64,000 bases of DNA, from assembly GCA_013407085.1 (NCBI GenBank), contig JACCGJ010018272.1, positions 100,790-164,789 on the forward strand, in the 5' to 3' direction. A program made the translations under genes and the position numbers. Shown in pieces: positions 11,819 through 22,080 of this stretch. The notes beneath the pieces are model-generated. The model saw nothing but the letters and a program-made list of their open reading frames with translations, had not been told where the DNA came from and made no database searches. Positions within the stretch are counted from its first letter, which is position 1. Every line of letters starts with the position of its first letter. Source of the stretch: Atriophallophorus winterbourni (taxonomy: Eukaryota; Platyhelminthes; Trematoda; Plagiorchiida; Microphallidae).

Positions 11819-14649
11819 TAGACGAGCTTTTAGCCCCATCTCTGTATACGAAAACCACAATCAATTGCCTATATACAAACGCACAATGCCTGTTAAACAA
11901 ACTAACTGAACTGAAGGATCTCTGCAATCAGCACTCACTCGACGTCATAGCAATAACTGAGACATGGTTCCAACCTCACGTGAGCGATCGCGAGCTCTCT
12001 ATTCCAAACATGACCCTGTTTCGGAGAGACCGCTTAAAAACAGGTGGTAGAGTAGCTGTGTACCACCATGACCGTTTATATTGTACGGTAGTTACAGATA
12101 CTGAACTCGATCTGGAAGACAGTTTATGGTGCAACTTGAAGCTCGAATCAGGCGAAAGTTGCATCGTTGGTGTAGTTTACTGTTCACCATCATCATTGGA
12201 TGCGTATAACGAAAACCTCTTGAAAGCAATGCAGTACGCCGGAAAACAGCGCAATTCGCAATTGCTGATTATGGGAGACTTCAATCTGCCTCAACTATAT
12301 AACCGAGTAGATCACCAACCCCTATCCCTAGACTACAAATTTCGCGAACTGTTCGATTACATCCCCTTGTATAATCATGTTTTCGATTATACACGACAAC
12401 GAAATTTGCAACAGACCTCTGTTCTAGACCTAGTCTTAACGTCCGAAGCAAATGCCGTTGAAGATGTTCTGTATTACCCTCCGCTGGGTCGAAGTGACCA
12501 CCTCATTCTGCTATTTCAATACGTGTGCAAAGCCAGTAGAATTGTAAAGCAAACAAAACAAAATAGAAAAGTGGATTACATTGGTTTGATGAAACCAATG
12601 GTAGCTTTCGATGAACATAATATAAATTTCACTGATCCGGACTCGCATTGCACAACCCTGACAGCTTACATAATCAACATGATACATTTCAATTCAAAAA
12701 ATGTCCAGAAACATAATAGCAAAGAACCACAATTCAGAATTCGCAGTAGGACTAGAAAATGTTTGACAAAGCGAAATTTGGCATGGGCTATTCACAGGGT
12801 GTCCAGAACTGATTCGACGTGGGCAAACTTTCGCGAATTGCGGAATCAGGTCACAAATCTCATCCGAGAGGACAAACAATATCACCAGCTTCAGCTGGCG
12901 GTAAGAATGCAGCGAAATCCCAAACTGCTTTATCGAACTGTTAACAACACTACGAAGCTGAAACCCGGTGTTTTTCCGATCATGACAGATAACGGACTAA
13001 CTGATTCTGTTCTGGAAACCGCTAACGCTCTAGCCAGTTTTTATTCACGAGTTTTCACCCCCAAGGATAAATTACAACCATCAGAATTGTCAGCAACAAT
13101 TGTGCCGGAGACGATATGTGATATATGCATCAGTTCGGAAATAGTGCAGCACCACCTACGCAAGTTGAATATCAACAAGTCCCCGGGAGCTGACGGAATC
13201 ACACCTGCAATCCTAAAGTTATGCGGCAGTCAACTGTGCGAAGCACTTTGTGATTTATTTAATCACTCCTTGAGGGAGGGTGTTGTACCTAATGACTGGA
13301 AGAGAGGAATCATAACACCCATCTACAAAGGTGGAACTCGTTCTGACCCAGCAAATTACCGCCCTGTTACACTCCTTCCAGTGATCTCAAAAATTATGGA
13401 GCGAATTGTGTGCGAAAGAATTGTGAGTCATCTCGAAGCCCAAAACTTGTTGTCCAGAGAGCAACATGGATTTAGAAAGTCTCGTTCTTGCTTGACTAAC
13501 CTACTGGAGACACTGGATGACTGGACGCAGGCAGTGGATAATGGTGGTTGCGTGCATGCGTGTTACTTGGACATATCGAAGGCGTTTGATCGCGTGGACC
13601 ATTCTATACTGCTGCGCAAGTTGCACGATGTTGGTATTAATGGGTGCCTTCTTGTCTGGCTGAGAAGTTACCTTCTTGATCGCAAAGCAACTGTACGTAT
13701 CGATGGTGTGATGTCTGGGGAAATCGAGGCCACTAGCGGTGTCCCACAAGGTTCGGTACTTGGTCCGGTTCTCTTTTTGGTCTACATCAACGACCTTCCG
13801 AAACTTGTCACAGCCAAAATGGTTCTCTTTGCGGATGATGTTAAAATTTGGATGCGAATCAAGTCAAGCGTGGACTGTTTGCGCTTACAAAGCGATTTGG
13901 ATCTATTGAACAGCTGGTCGGAGAGAAATAAACTTCCATTCAACTTCCGAAAGTGTAAAATGTTGCAAATAGGCAAAGATTTTCCATTCTCATACAACCT
14001 TGGACCAAATCAACTGGAATGGACAACCAAAGAAAAAGACCTCGGCATATGGATTAGTGGAAGTCTGAAGTATAGCATGCAATTTGAAGCAGTGTACAAC
14101 CGAGCTAGCCACATGCTAGGTATGCTTCAGCGTATTTTCGGACATTTTTTCCGGGAATCATTCTCCATGCTCATAAATACGTATATTAACCCGGTGATGG
14201 ATTACTCAGTGCAAGCTTGGGCACCGTGGCTACAAAAGGACATCAAGCTGCTCGAGAGGATCTATCACAGAGCAACTAAAATGGTTGGCTGCCTCCGCAA
14301 CCTACCAAATGAGAATCGACTTGAGCAGATTAATTTGGATACACTGCTTCGCAGAAGGGTTCGATTCGATCTAATACTAACCTACAAAATAATGAACTCC
14401 AAGGCGCACACTCTGAGGCATCTATTTCGCCTCCGGTCAAGCCATGCCACACGTACTCACCCATTTGAATTTGATATTCCACATTCCCACCGGAACTGCC
14501 GTCGGTTCTTCTATTCGGTGCGCGTTTGTTTCTTATGGAACTCCCTACCGTCAGATGTTGTCCAATCATCTAGTGAAAGGATTTTCAGGAACAAATTGGA
14601 TATATTTATGGGTAGTAATTCCACCCTACATCCCGTATATATAACATGA
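11791..14649 (+). CDS. CR1 ORF2: APE endonuclease and reverse transcriptase
   Basis: 952 residues, uninterrupted. The N-terminal part (about 15-240) is an exonuclease/APE-type endonuclease: TETWF near 55, GDFNLPQ near 161 and GRSDH near 233. A linker follows, then RT from about 440 to 720: ITPIYKGG, NYRPVTLLPVISKIMER, QHGFRKSRSCLTNL, DISKAFDRV near 593, SGVPQGSVLGPVLF and the catalytic FADDVKI near 679. The C-terminal region carries the CR1 thumb motifs (EKDLGIWIS, VQAWAPWLQKDI). It should nick target DNA and prime reverse transcription there. The start ATG precedes the ORF1 stop, so expression needs coupling or reinitiation. An intact ORF2 amid many dead relatives suggests the family was recently mobile. 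Confidence 0.95.
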   Translation: MSDSRRVGLIDELLAPSLYTKTTINCLYTNAQCLLNKLTELKDLCNQHSLDVIAITETWFQPHVSDRELSIPNMTLFRRDRLKTGGRVAVYHHDRLYCTVVTDTELDLEDSLWCNLKLESGESCIVGVVYCSPSSLDAYNENLLKAMQYAGKQRNSQLLIMGDFNLPQLYNRVDHQPLSLDYKFRELFDYIPLYNHVFDYTRQRNLQQTSVLDLVLTSEANAVEDVLYYPPLGRSDHLILLFQYVCKASRIVKQTKQNRKVDYIGLMKPMVAFDEHNINFTDPDSHCTTLTAYIINMIHFNSKNVQKHNSKEPQFRIRSRTRKCLTKRNLAWAIHRVSRTDSTWANFRELRNQVTNLIREDKQYHQLQLAVRMQRNPKLLYRTVNNTTKLKPGVFPIMTDNGLTDSVLETANALASFYSRVFTPKDKLQPSELSATIVPETICDICISSEIVQHHLRKLNINKSPGADGITPAILKLCGSQLCEALCDLFNHSLREGVVPNDWKRGIITPIYKGGTRSDPANYRPVTLLPVISKIMERIVCERIVSHLEAQNLLSREQHGFRKSRSCLTNLLETLDDWTQAVDNGGCVHACYLDISKAFDRVDHSILLRKLHDVGINGCLLVWLRSYLLDRKATVRIDGVMSGEIEATSGVPQGSVLGPVLFLVYINDLPKLVTAKMVLFADDVKIWMRIKSSVDCLRLQSDLDLLNSWSERNKLPFNFRKCKMLQIGKDFPFSYNLGPNQLEWTTKEKDLGIWISGSLKYSMQFEAVYNRASHMLGMLQRIFGHFFRESFSMLINTYINPVMDYSVQAWAPWLQKDIKLLERIYHRATKMVGCLRNLPNENRLEQINLDTLLRRRVRFDLILTYKIMNSKAHTLRHLFRLRSSHATRTHPFEFDIPHSHRNCRRFFYSVRVCFLWNSLPSDVVQSSSERIFRNKLDIFMGSNSTLHPVYIT
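11793..11815 (+). promoter_or_regulatory. Stem-loop at the ORF1/ORF2 junction
   Basis: GTCCGAC (11793-11799) and GTCGGAC (11809-11815) form a perfect 7-bp stem with a 9-nt loop. It starts at the ORF2 ATG and ends immediately before the double ORF1 stop TAATAG. The position suggests translational coupling. That is inference. Confidence 0.55.
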
Positions 14650-14828
14650 TTTTTTTTCCAAACGAATATTGTTTTACCCATTATACCGCCACAATACATG
14701 GTATTTTTTTGCAACTACAAAACTGTCGATCTTCCTCAAGACTCAATCTTTTTTTGTTTACATATTTATTGTCCTTATACGAATATCCTGTGGTGTTGTA
14801 CAGCTACGAGCTTTTTTATACCATAAAT

Positions 14829-14848
14829 TCTTGAATCTTGAATCTTGA
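14829..14848 (+). repeat. CR1 3' tail microsatellite
   Basis: Three imperfect TTGAATC units close the element. The same tail occurs at 26745-26765, 42617-42645, 42960-42975 and 51668-51688. Confidence 0.8.
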
Positions 14849-15399
14849 GTATGAGGTACAGAGTGGGTGAAGTTTGTCTGATCAAATCACGTTTGTTGTG
14901 GTTTGCGGTTGTAAATACGGGGCAAATCATTATTTCCTGAAAATAGCTTTTAAGGGAATTGGTTCTAGTGATGTGTGTATCAACAGTCGTAAGAGAAAAA
15001 TCACCGAGCATTAGCGATTGTGCGAATATACGTTAACTTTTAAGATTCGATAAAATAGGTTCAGCGTTCAGATTTAAGAGGAAAACAAAAATTAAAATGG
15101 AATCATGCGATACCCTTCGGCAGTAAATTGCACGATGTTGAAAATAAAACCAGTCGAAAAATAAAATCTTTCCGAAGACGTTTATCACTTTTGAGGGCTT
15201 GCGAATTATACCACACCGTGCGGGCGCATTAATTTGAGCTGCCGATTTACAGAATATACAGTTCTAACATTTACACGTACATGGATATATTATACCTCAA
15301 TAGAATCCCCGTGAAATACCACTTGATATACCACTGTTGTCGCCTTATACGATAATACAAGCAAATTCGGATTTCTCGTGATGTTCCCATATTGGCTCT

Positions 15400-15770
15400 A
15401 GACGTGCTATCCTGATATTACTCTGCAAGTCGTCAAATAGATTATCGTCAGCGGAAAGATCTTATTCTTCGCCATCGACTGGTTATATTTTCAACATCGT
15501 GCGATCAACAATAGAAAGATTCAATTCTGATTTTGCTCTTATTCGTGATCACCGCATTTTGTCGCGCTCACCATATTCATCATCGCTCGCTCGACAGAAC
15601 CACTGCTTCTGCACATACCACTCAACAGTGCTGCTCATAACACTGACAGGATGACCCCGAAAAGAGAACAAAACGCATGCGGCTATACGATAAAGTTTTG
15701 ACAAAGGCGGTAAGTGCTAAGACGTGGTCTGCCACGTGTTACGTTTGTTTGTTGTAAGTACGTGCGAGAT
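15400..15770 (+). mobile_element. CR1-like 5' fragment
   Basis: The end (GGCGGTAAGTGC, CCACGTGTTACGTTTG) aligns with the ORF1 start of the complete element (KGVSVKSKVVMCYMC versus KAVSAKTWSATCYVC). The upstream part shares a block (TCAATTCTGATTTTGCTC, TTATTCGTGA) with minus 34290-34450. It is a truncated 5' portion without the rest of the element. Confidence 0.6.
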
Positions 15771-16042
15771 GCGACACATCGCTGACCTTGAAATTGGTAT
15801 TAGCCGTTATGTATCCAATTAATGAATTAGAGTGACAATGTGTTTAGTAAGTTTCAACATAATTCTTTCACCCGTTTTTAAGTTGACGTACACATGGTTA
15901 TGTGAGAGATTATTCCTACAAGCATCGAGCGATTTCAACCAATCAATCAATAACGAGATGAGAAAACAAAGGTTAACCGGATGGGATTTAGTGCTATCTG
16001 ACTTAAAAAATCAAATCTTCTCGCTCGCATAAAAACACTCAC

Positions 16043-16228
16043 TTCATATTCCTTAAACAGTTCGATTGGTATTTTTTCGTTATCCTCGTTTGTAATGTGG
16101 TCCTCAAATACGAGTTTGTGTAAGTGTGTCCTTATTTCCCCAATTGGCTTAGTGCCGACACAATTTTTGCAGGACATCCAAACAGTGTAATAGAAATGCG
16201 GTGCACCGTGCAGAGCAGTTGGGACTGG
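16043..16228 (-). CDS. Neuroglian/L1CAM-like exon: FnIII-2 core
   Basis: 62 codons, phase 0 on both sides, with acceptor TTTATTTCAG and donor GAA/GTGAGT. Read on from exon 16692-17218 it gives VIEWE then PVPTALHGAPHFYYTVWM. The APxFxYxVxW strand C and the ending IPIELFKEYE (strand F) match neuroglian FnIII-2, and the Cys pair CKNC is a local addition. A diverged, partly deleted copy of this exon with its splice sites lies inverted at 34877-34975. Confidence 0.82.
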
Positions 16229-16539
16229 CTGAAATAAACAAACTGATACAGTGCAAACGATAAATCAGGATTTAGGGCCAACTTATCGATTTCAACCATT
16301 ACAGACACAATCATTATATGCCTGATAGAATTATTGAACTACTATTAATCAGACGTTCATTCAAAAATATTTAGCTTTCTTCCCATCAATAAGCAGTAAT
16401 AATTGAACGAGATTATGCAGTTCAGCTTGTGTATCAATTTGGGATACGCTTGGTACGAACACTCTGTTCAATCACTTGTTCAACACACAAGTGGATGAAA
16501 GAAAACAAAGGGTTTAAAACAAAAATCCATATTTGTATG

Positions 16540-16640
16540 CATTACCATCACGCACACACCCCACGACCGGTTTCATGCTGTTTACACTCATCGGGTATGA
16601 ACCGTATTATTGGGATCCGCATGCATTGTAACATTAGAAG
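16540..16640 (-). ncRNA. Hammerhead ribozyme motif, CCGG-type repeat
   Basis: Minus strand: CCGATGA (16594-16588, one change from the core), stem II GTGT/GCAT around AAACA, GAAA (16574-16571), CCGG (16570-16567), then TC and GTGGGGTG. The downstream GTGGGG would pair with CCCCAC of other copies. Flanks include GGATCC and GCATGC. The core U4 to C change predicts an inactive or weak ribozyme. Confidence 0.7.
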
Positions 16641-16691
16641 AAAGGTTAAACAAGGTGTAAGCAATTATTAAAGATTGAATTGTTAACCTAC

Positions 16692-17218
16692 CTCCCATTC
16701 AATTACCAAACTGTATGGCTTCGTTCCGTAGAGTTTGGGATTCATTGGACCCACGCGTGGTATTTGTATTTTCGTACAGCATACGTTCTCGGTATTTGTC
16801 AAGCCATTTGTCGCAATTTCATTCGGTGCAGAATATCCAAATGTATTCCTCGCACGCACCCTAAACCTGTAGCACGTGAGTGGATTGAGTGCTATTTTCG
16901 CGGAATACTTTGGCATTCCGCCTGGGATAACATTTGGTAATAACGTGTAATTTTGATCGATCATCGCAGACCACTCCATTGAATTCTGCACCTGTAAGGA
17001 TAACGATCCCACATAGGTGTGAAACCATTGCGTGAAGTCTTCGCCCGAATTGTGTTGGCGAGAGAAAAACTCTTCGTCGACAGCATGTACCTCTTCCAGT
17101 TGGTGTGTGAGTAACTCATCGAAGCTGTAACGTGCAGACCAGGTTAGCACAGCGAAAAACACATTGTACTCATGTGGTCTGCAATCGAGTTGAAAGTTGC
17201 TCGGAGCCTCAGGTACAT
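16692..17218 (-). CDS. Neuroglian/L1CAM-like exon: FnIII-1 and start of FnIII-2
   Basis: 527 nt. The acceptor CATTACAG and two bases complete the Asp codon begun in the Ig exon, and it ends GGGAG before GTAGGT in phase 0. The product starts DVPEAPSNFQLDC, the usual Ig-to-FnIII linker of L1-family proteins, has the B-strand AVLTWSARYSF, strand C' MEWSAMID, strand F CYRFRVRARNTFGYSAP and then FnIII-2 (NPKLYGTKPYSLVIEWE). The G-T-x-P-x-x-L-V-I-x-W string is very close to neuroglian FnIII-2. There is a long insertion rich in Glu/His between strands B and C. Confidence 0.88.
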
Positions 17219-17419
17219 CTGTAATGAATCATGAGAGCCGTGATATTCTTGGGGATGGTGTAACGTGAATAAATATGTGTAACACTTATCACGTCCGAAA
17301 TAATGCATGTTCACATTGGATGAGTAATACAAAACTAACTGGTGTCAACGCAACGAAGTTAATCTGTTCTTGCTGCATTTGTCAATATCACACTACTATC
17401 ATACTCTTAAGCATTTATT

Positions 17420-17580
17420 AGAACTCGAGGAATTGACTCAAACACGCAAACTTTCAAAGGGTTCAATCATTTCACATTCTCGATTGGATAACCACCGTAA
17501 TTTTCATCGGTTAAAATTTGTCTCACTTGGAACGCCTCGTTCTAATTCATACGTCCTGAATCGGCTTTAGTTTTCTGATT
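17420..17580 (+). mobile_element. Short CR1-like 3' fragment
   Basis: Shares CACATTCTCGAT and nearby blocks with 63640-63680 and the 3' region near 24630. It ends in TTTCTGATTTTGG. Short and diverged. Confidence 0.35.
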
Positions 17581-17639
17581 TTGGTTTGTGTAAGAACTTT
17601 GCTTACCGCCCATTTATTTATTCGAATTTTGATATCTGA

Positions 17640-18300
17640 TCAATGATTGAATAGCAATATATCGGGTTAGCAAACGGCAGTGAAACCTGGAACACCCACG
17701 CAAGACACGAACGAAAGCTGAATGCTTTCCATCTACGAAGCATCCGTTGTATCTCGAACATATCATTGATGGACAGATTGACTAACGCTGAAGTGCTTTC
17801 AAACGCTGGTCTACAGAGCATGTTCACCCTATTACGTCAGCGCCGATTGCGGTGGCTTGGTCATGTCTATAGAATGGAAAATGGTCGTATTCCGAGAGAT
17901 CTACTCTATGGTGAGTAGCAATTAGGAAGTCGACCATTGGGAAGACCGCACTTGCGGTACAAAGATGCTTGCAAAAGAGATATAAAGGTCTTGATATTGA
18001 AGCTGAGAAGAACTTGCTCTAGACCGCTCACTTTGTAGGCATTGTGTAAAGCGTCGTCTGCAAGTCGGGGAGGAGCAGAAACAGCTCTTGGCTGCTGAAC
18101 GCAGATCACTCCGCCGGCGTGCAACTGATGCAATAAAACAGATTTCTGACTATCGTTGCAAGCACTGCGGGAGAGATTGTTCCTCACGAATCGGACTGTT
18201 TAGTCATTCAAAAAGCTGCAAAATATGAAATTCATGCGATTGTGTTGTACATCCATGGTCGACATCAACCGACGAGGCTAACAACAACAACAAACCATTC
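17640..18300 (+). mobile_element. RTE-like non-LTR retrotransposon C-terminal fragment
   Basis: A broken frame reads GSETWNTHARHERKLNAFHL, RLRWLGHVYRMENGRIPRDL, GRPHLRYKDACKRDIK and a Cys/His cluster CKHCGRDC..RIGLFSHSKSC, ending in (AAC)n at 18282-18292. These are the C-terminal motifs of RTE-type endonuclease/RT proteins common in flatworms. A second copy is at 21635-22080 minus. There are several stops. It lies in the intron between the Ig and FnIII-1 exons. Confidence 0.75.
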
Positions 18301-18574
18301 GAAAATAAATCCAATTTTGATTTTAAAGTTATACTTAACTAAGTTAGGTACGATCAACCTGAACAATCACACGTGCACATACACATGTCGATCTGTTTAA
18401 ACCCACGGTCATGAACGACTATACACGTTTGACCATCAGCATTAAACCGGTCGAATTATGTGTTTGTCGCAAACACATGCCTTGAGAATCTATCAAATAA
18501 TTATCAAATGTTTCTTTTATTGCTCAGCTGCTTTGGTGTTATCGAAAAAAACGTGGTACTCATAGAGTCAAGAT

Positions 18575-18640
18575 TACGAATTTATGATATCGAAGCTTAT
18601 AGCCGTACAACACCATAGGATATTCGTATAAATAAAATTT
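18575..18640 (-). mobile_element. Tip of a CR1 3' UTR
   Basis: Reverse complement of the 3' UTR at 14765-14830 (TTTATG, AGCTTATAGCCGTACAACA, CATAGGATATTCGTATAA). It lies only about 20 bp from the donor of the Ig exon, so the insertion just missed the splice site. Confidence 0.7.
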
Positions 18641-18660
18641 TAAATGAATTTATCACGTAC

Positions 18661-18875
18661 CTGCAAACTTGACCAGAATCACGTCTGAGATTATTTCTTC
18701 GTTGTCCATGAAGGCTTTGCATTGGAATTGGCCAATGGCGTTTGTGTGATATTGCTTGGTGTACCATAAGAGGTAGTCGTTGTCTGAGTCGGTTGCATTT
18801 TCTTCTCTGCCTAGTAAGTTCACGTTGGTTGATTGGAACCAATCAACTTCGGTGCCGTTTATGAACCACTTGTAA
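18661..18875 (-). CDS. Neuroglian/L1CAM-like exon: second half of the last Ig domain
   Basis: 215 nt, phase 2 in and phase 1 out, with acceptor TTCTCACTTCCAG and donor GCAG/GTACGT. It encodes the Ig strands from C (YKWFINGTEVDWF) through E (DYLLWYTKQYH) to F and G (GQFQCKAFMDNEEI, SDVILVKFA). The Cys of GQFQC is the second Ig cysteine; the first must lie in an upstream exon. Fusion to FnIII-1 through a phase-1 intron is typical of L1-family genes. I found no convincing upstream Ig exon in the window. Confidence 0.8.
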
Positions 18876-19259
18876 CTGGAAGTGAGAAGAAAAATTTGTG
18901 AACAATATCGAGCTAACATCGGGAATATTCATCAGCAGTTTGGGTATTGGCAATCTAATAAGTAGAAAATTCGTTGATCGATTTTGTAAGAATAGAACTT
19001 TAGCACATGAATTGAAATGCCAGACAGGGGGTGAAATTCAAATAACAGTGAAAGTATTAAAACGCAACTCGGGTTTAGCATTTACTCTAATGTGATACAT
19101 CAGAATTTAATGAAATTAACTATTGTTGCTAAATTCCACGTGAATTCCTTTGTAGAAGCGTAAGTTTGAAGAATTTAATGGAGTAGTTATTCCTTTAGAT
19201 TGTAGGTATATTCCTATGTTTACATGGCAACAGAGGGTTTCGGGAAAAGCTTTCAATTC

Positions 19260-19810
19260 ACAAACTTATCTAATGGCGTGCATCTTTTACCGAATCTATC
19301 AAGTACGTCCAGCTAATCGCCTGCACACTCGATCCTGTGCGACCCGCTGGTACTACTTCTACGGAGATGAGAACAGGCGATGACCGCTGACTAGCACCAC
19401 AACATCAGTATTATTTTGGCAAGTGGAGCTCTTATATCAAGGAAGGTGGTACAACTTGGAGAAGGAAACCCTTATCTCAAATCTCTACTATGTTTTGGCT
19501 ATATCTAATCATCACCACTGAAGTTTCACCATTCTAGATTGAGTGGTGAGACAAGGATAGACGTCGGTCGAATGTGTGAGGTTCGCGAAAGCTTTCACAA
19601 CTCACCTCAACAAAACAACTTCCCCATGTTTAGCCTCTAATAACTGGTAATAATATAAAAATTGCATAGGTCGACTCGCTCTCCCCATTTATATTCTGAA
19701 TAAAGCTCGACAGTTCGACTGGTTTGATGGCAAGCTTCTGTGATGACAACTGTCTTGGACGAGAACAGGACGATATTCTTGAAGTACAAACGAATGTAGA
19801 CAGATGAAAT
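19260..19810 (-). repeat. Degenerate copy of repeat X
   Basis: On the minus strand the end of this stretch shares blocks with 22840-22990: CGGGTCGCACAGGATCGAG.GTGCAGG, GCACGCCATTAGA and the following AATTGAAAGCTTTT. The upstream part is unassigned. Confidence 0.5.
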
Positions 19811-19894
19811 CTCACGACATCTTATAGCAACTAGATGTTATGTCGTGTAGATTGCTAGTCAAAGTGTGAATGACAATTGGACTGGAATTAGCCT

Positions 19895-20575
19895 GGGTGT
19901 CCAAAAAGCTGCGAATGCTCGTGATTTTCACAGGACGTGGATAAAATCAACGGCGGACTGTGTAAGGCTCTGCATGAATGTTCGGTACGGAATAAGCTGC
20001 CATTCAATTTCCAAAAATGCAAGCTGTTGCAAATTTGTAAGCCAGTCTGTACCAATATTGCTTTGGGCAAACGATTTTGAGCTGGATTTTTGAAAATTCA
20101 TTCGAAAACAGAATAAAAATATCGGCGACAGCTGATACGGGAGAGGGGAATTTATAGTGTCGCTGAGTGGCTACGTGTAATTTGTGACTCAAGGTGTTCG
20201 AATAAATGTATTAGATGATGATGTGGGATATTTAATATTTTGTATGTCAGTATCCCATTAGTGCAAACGCTTCTTTGAAAAGGAGTTGGGAGTTTCATAT
20301 TTGCAGTCGTTCCTCGTACGTTAGTTTCCTGAAGCCGTTTACGATTTTGTTTGCACGATGAAATATTTTATCAAGCAATACTATATCTTTTTAACCACGG
20401 AGTCCGAACTTGTGATGCATGAAACATGGTTGGAATTAAATACGCTTTCATGATGGTGGGTAACGTTCCATGCAGGATATATGTTTGACTTAAGTCTTTC
20501 TGTGCGTGCGGTACAATGTTTTTCGTTTTTGTGATAATCAAGAACACCAATTTACTGAACAAAGTGCTTCACAGA
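19895..20575. mobile_element. Two facing CR1-like fragments
   Basis: Plus 19960-20045 encodes the RT thumb scrap (LPFNFQKCKLLQI). Minus 20575-20060 encodes the CR1 C-terminal end (ILHGTLPTIMKAYLIPTM, VRTPWLKRYSIA; then PSPVSAVADIFILF). The two join near 20050. Both are broken. Confidence 0.65.
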
Positions 20576-20809
20576 AACCCGCGTGAACGATTCTTCTGAA
20601 ACGTTTTGCGTAATTACATACTCATCTAGCGCTTCATACCTATTCGTCGCCTAACATCGCTCCAAGTGTCGAAACTTTCATTCGAAATATGGACACATAT
20701 TTTATGCATAACGATTTAACGAGGATGAAGAAGCTCACAAAATAATGCTGCAAAACGTATTTCGATGTGATCGCTCTTGCGTACCGAATATCCTCGTAGC
20801 GTTAGGCGA

Positions 20810-21250
20810 CTGGATGAATGAATTGGATAAAGGTTTTTGCGTTCACGTCTATTACTTGGACATTCTAAAGCTTTTGACAGAGACACTCAACATTTGCTTT
20901 TTCAAAATCTGATACGTCTAGGAATATGTGAACAATTCTGCTCATGGTTGAGCGGCAACCCTGTCAGATCACCACGCTCATGTTAAAGTAAACGGAGTGC
21001 TATCTCAAAAGTTCAAAACCACAGCGAGGTCTCACGAGCCTTTGTGCTAGGCTCGCTCCTCTTACTATTAAAAATAAAAGATTTAACACATCTCATATCA
21101 TAAAATGTGATCCTGTTTGCGGATGATGTGAAAATGTGGACGCGAGTCGGTTCTATTGTGAGAAACTGCAAAGTGATTTGGACAACGTGTCAAATTACAC
21201 GGCCATGAATGATATGACTTCAACATACTGAAAACGTGGCATGGAGATCG
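20810..21250 (+). mobile_element. CR1-like RT fragment
   Basis: Translations in shifting frames give WMNELDKGFCVHVYYLDI, then a degenerate SKAFDR equivalent, VKVNGVLSQKFKTT and FADDVKMWTRV (21117-21150). It ends near ATACTGAAAA. Heavily mutated. Confidence 0.7.
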
Positions 21251-21634
21251 TTATTGAGCTGTTGTCTTGCTGTGCGAAAGCATAAATTTGTGCGCTCATA
21301 CTTATGGATTTATTTTCTCAAGCTTTTGCCTGATATTCAGATATCGTTAAACTTTGAGCAAGGTGAATCCTAGAAATCCAATTTTTCAGGTTTCAACCGG
21401 AATTTATCTACGCGCGCAATAGACCCGGCGATTGAGAATATTGTTCCTATTCGAATACTGCTGTGAAGATCACATCGTTTCGAATAGACTGATAGATTTT
21501 TTACACATTGTCAGATCGAAACTTGTTGAACCGCATCATTTTTATTATAACTTGATCCTTTCGCTACAAAGACAATGCGCCCAGTCCTCTGAAAATCACT
21601 TTTCTGAGGACCGACATGGCTACCGCTATCAATG
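21251..21634. other. No feature recognised
   Basis: Intergenic or intronic sequence without coding signature or recognised repeat. Confidence 0.4.
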
Positions 21635-22080
21635 TTGGCCTCCTTCGGTCGATCTCGACCATGGATGTACATCACAAACGCGTGGATTCTCAAGTTTTGC
21701 AGCTTTTTGAGTGACTAAACAGTCCGATTCGGGAGGAACAATCTCTCCGGCAGCGCTGGTAACAATAGTCAGATCTCTTTTTTGCGTCAGTTGCACGTCA
21801 GTGGCGTGATCTGTGTTCAACCGCCAAGAGCTGTATCTGCTCCTCACACAGTGCCTAGAATGTGAGCGGTTAAGAGCAAGTTCTTCCCAACTCGCCGGGT
21901 CAATGCCAAGAGCTTTCATATCTCTTTTGCAAACGTCTATGTACCGCAAGTGCGGTCTGCCCAAAGGCAGACCTAGTTGCAACTCACCATAGAGTAGATC
22001 TTTCGGAATAAGAATATTTTCCATTCAATAGACATGACCAAGCCAACGAAGACCGCTATCAATGCCAACTGGAAACCGTA
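21635..22080 (-). mobile_element. RTE-like C-terminal fragment
   Basis: Minus-strand frame of about 130 codons: IPKDLLYGELQLG, GRPHLRYIDVCKRDMKALGI, PASWEELALNRSHSR, AAGEIVPPESDCLV and VCDVHPWSRSTE. It is the same family as 17640-18300 but with a longer open frame. It stops at the (here absent) tail near 21630, and upstream it is cut where repeat X begins at about 22080. Confidence 0.75.

Larger units (their letters stand above)
10000..14850 (+). mobile_element. Near-complete CR1-like non-LTR retrotransposon
   Basis: A 5' region from about 10.0 kb, ORF1 (10524-11818, one frameshift), ORF2 (11791-14649, intact), a 3' UTR and a short TTGAATC-type tandem tail at 14829-14848 make up one element. 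The layout, with a zinc-finger ORF1, APE endonuclease plus RT in ORF2, and tail microsatellite instead of poly(A), is that of the CR1 clade. It lies in the 6.3-kb intron between FnIII-2 exons, antisense to the gene. The 5' boundary is approximate. It is far better preserved than the other copies here, pointing to recent insertion. Confidence 0.92.
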
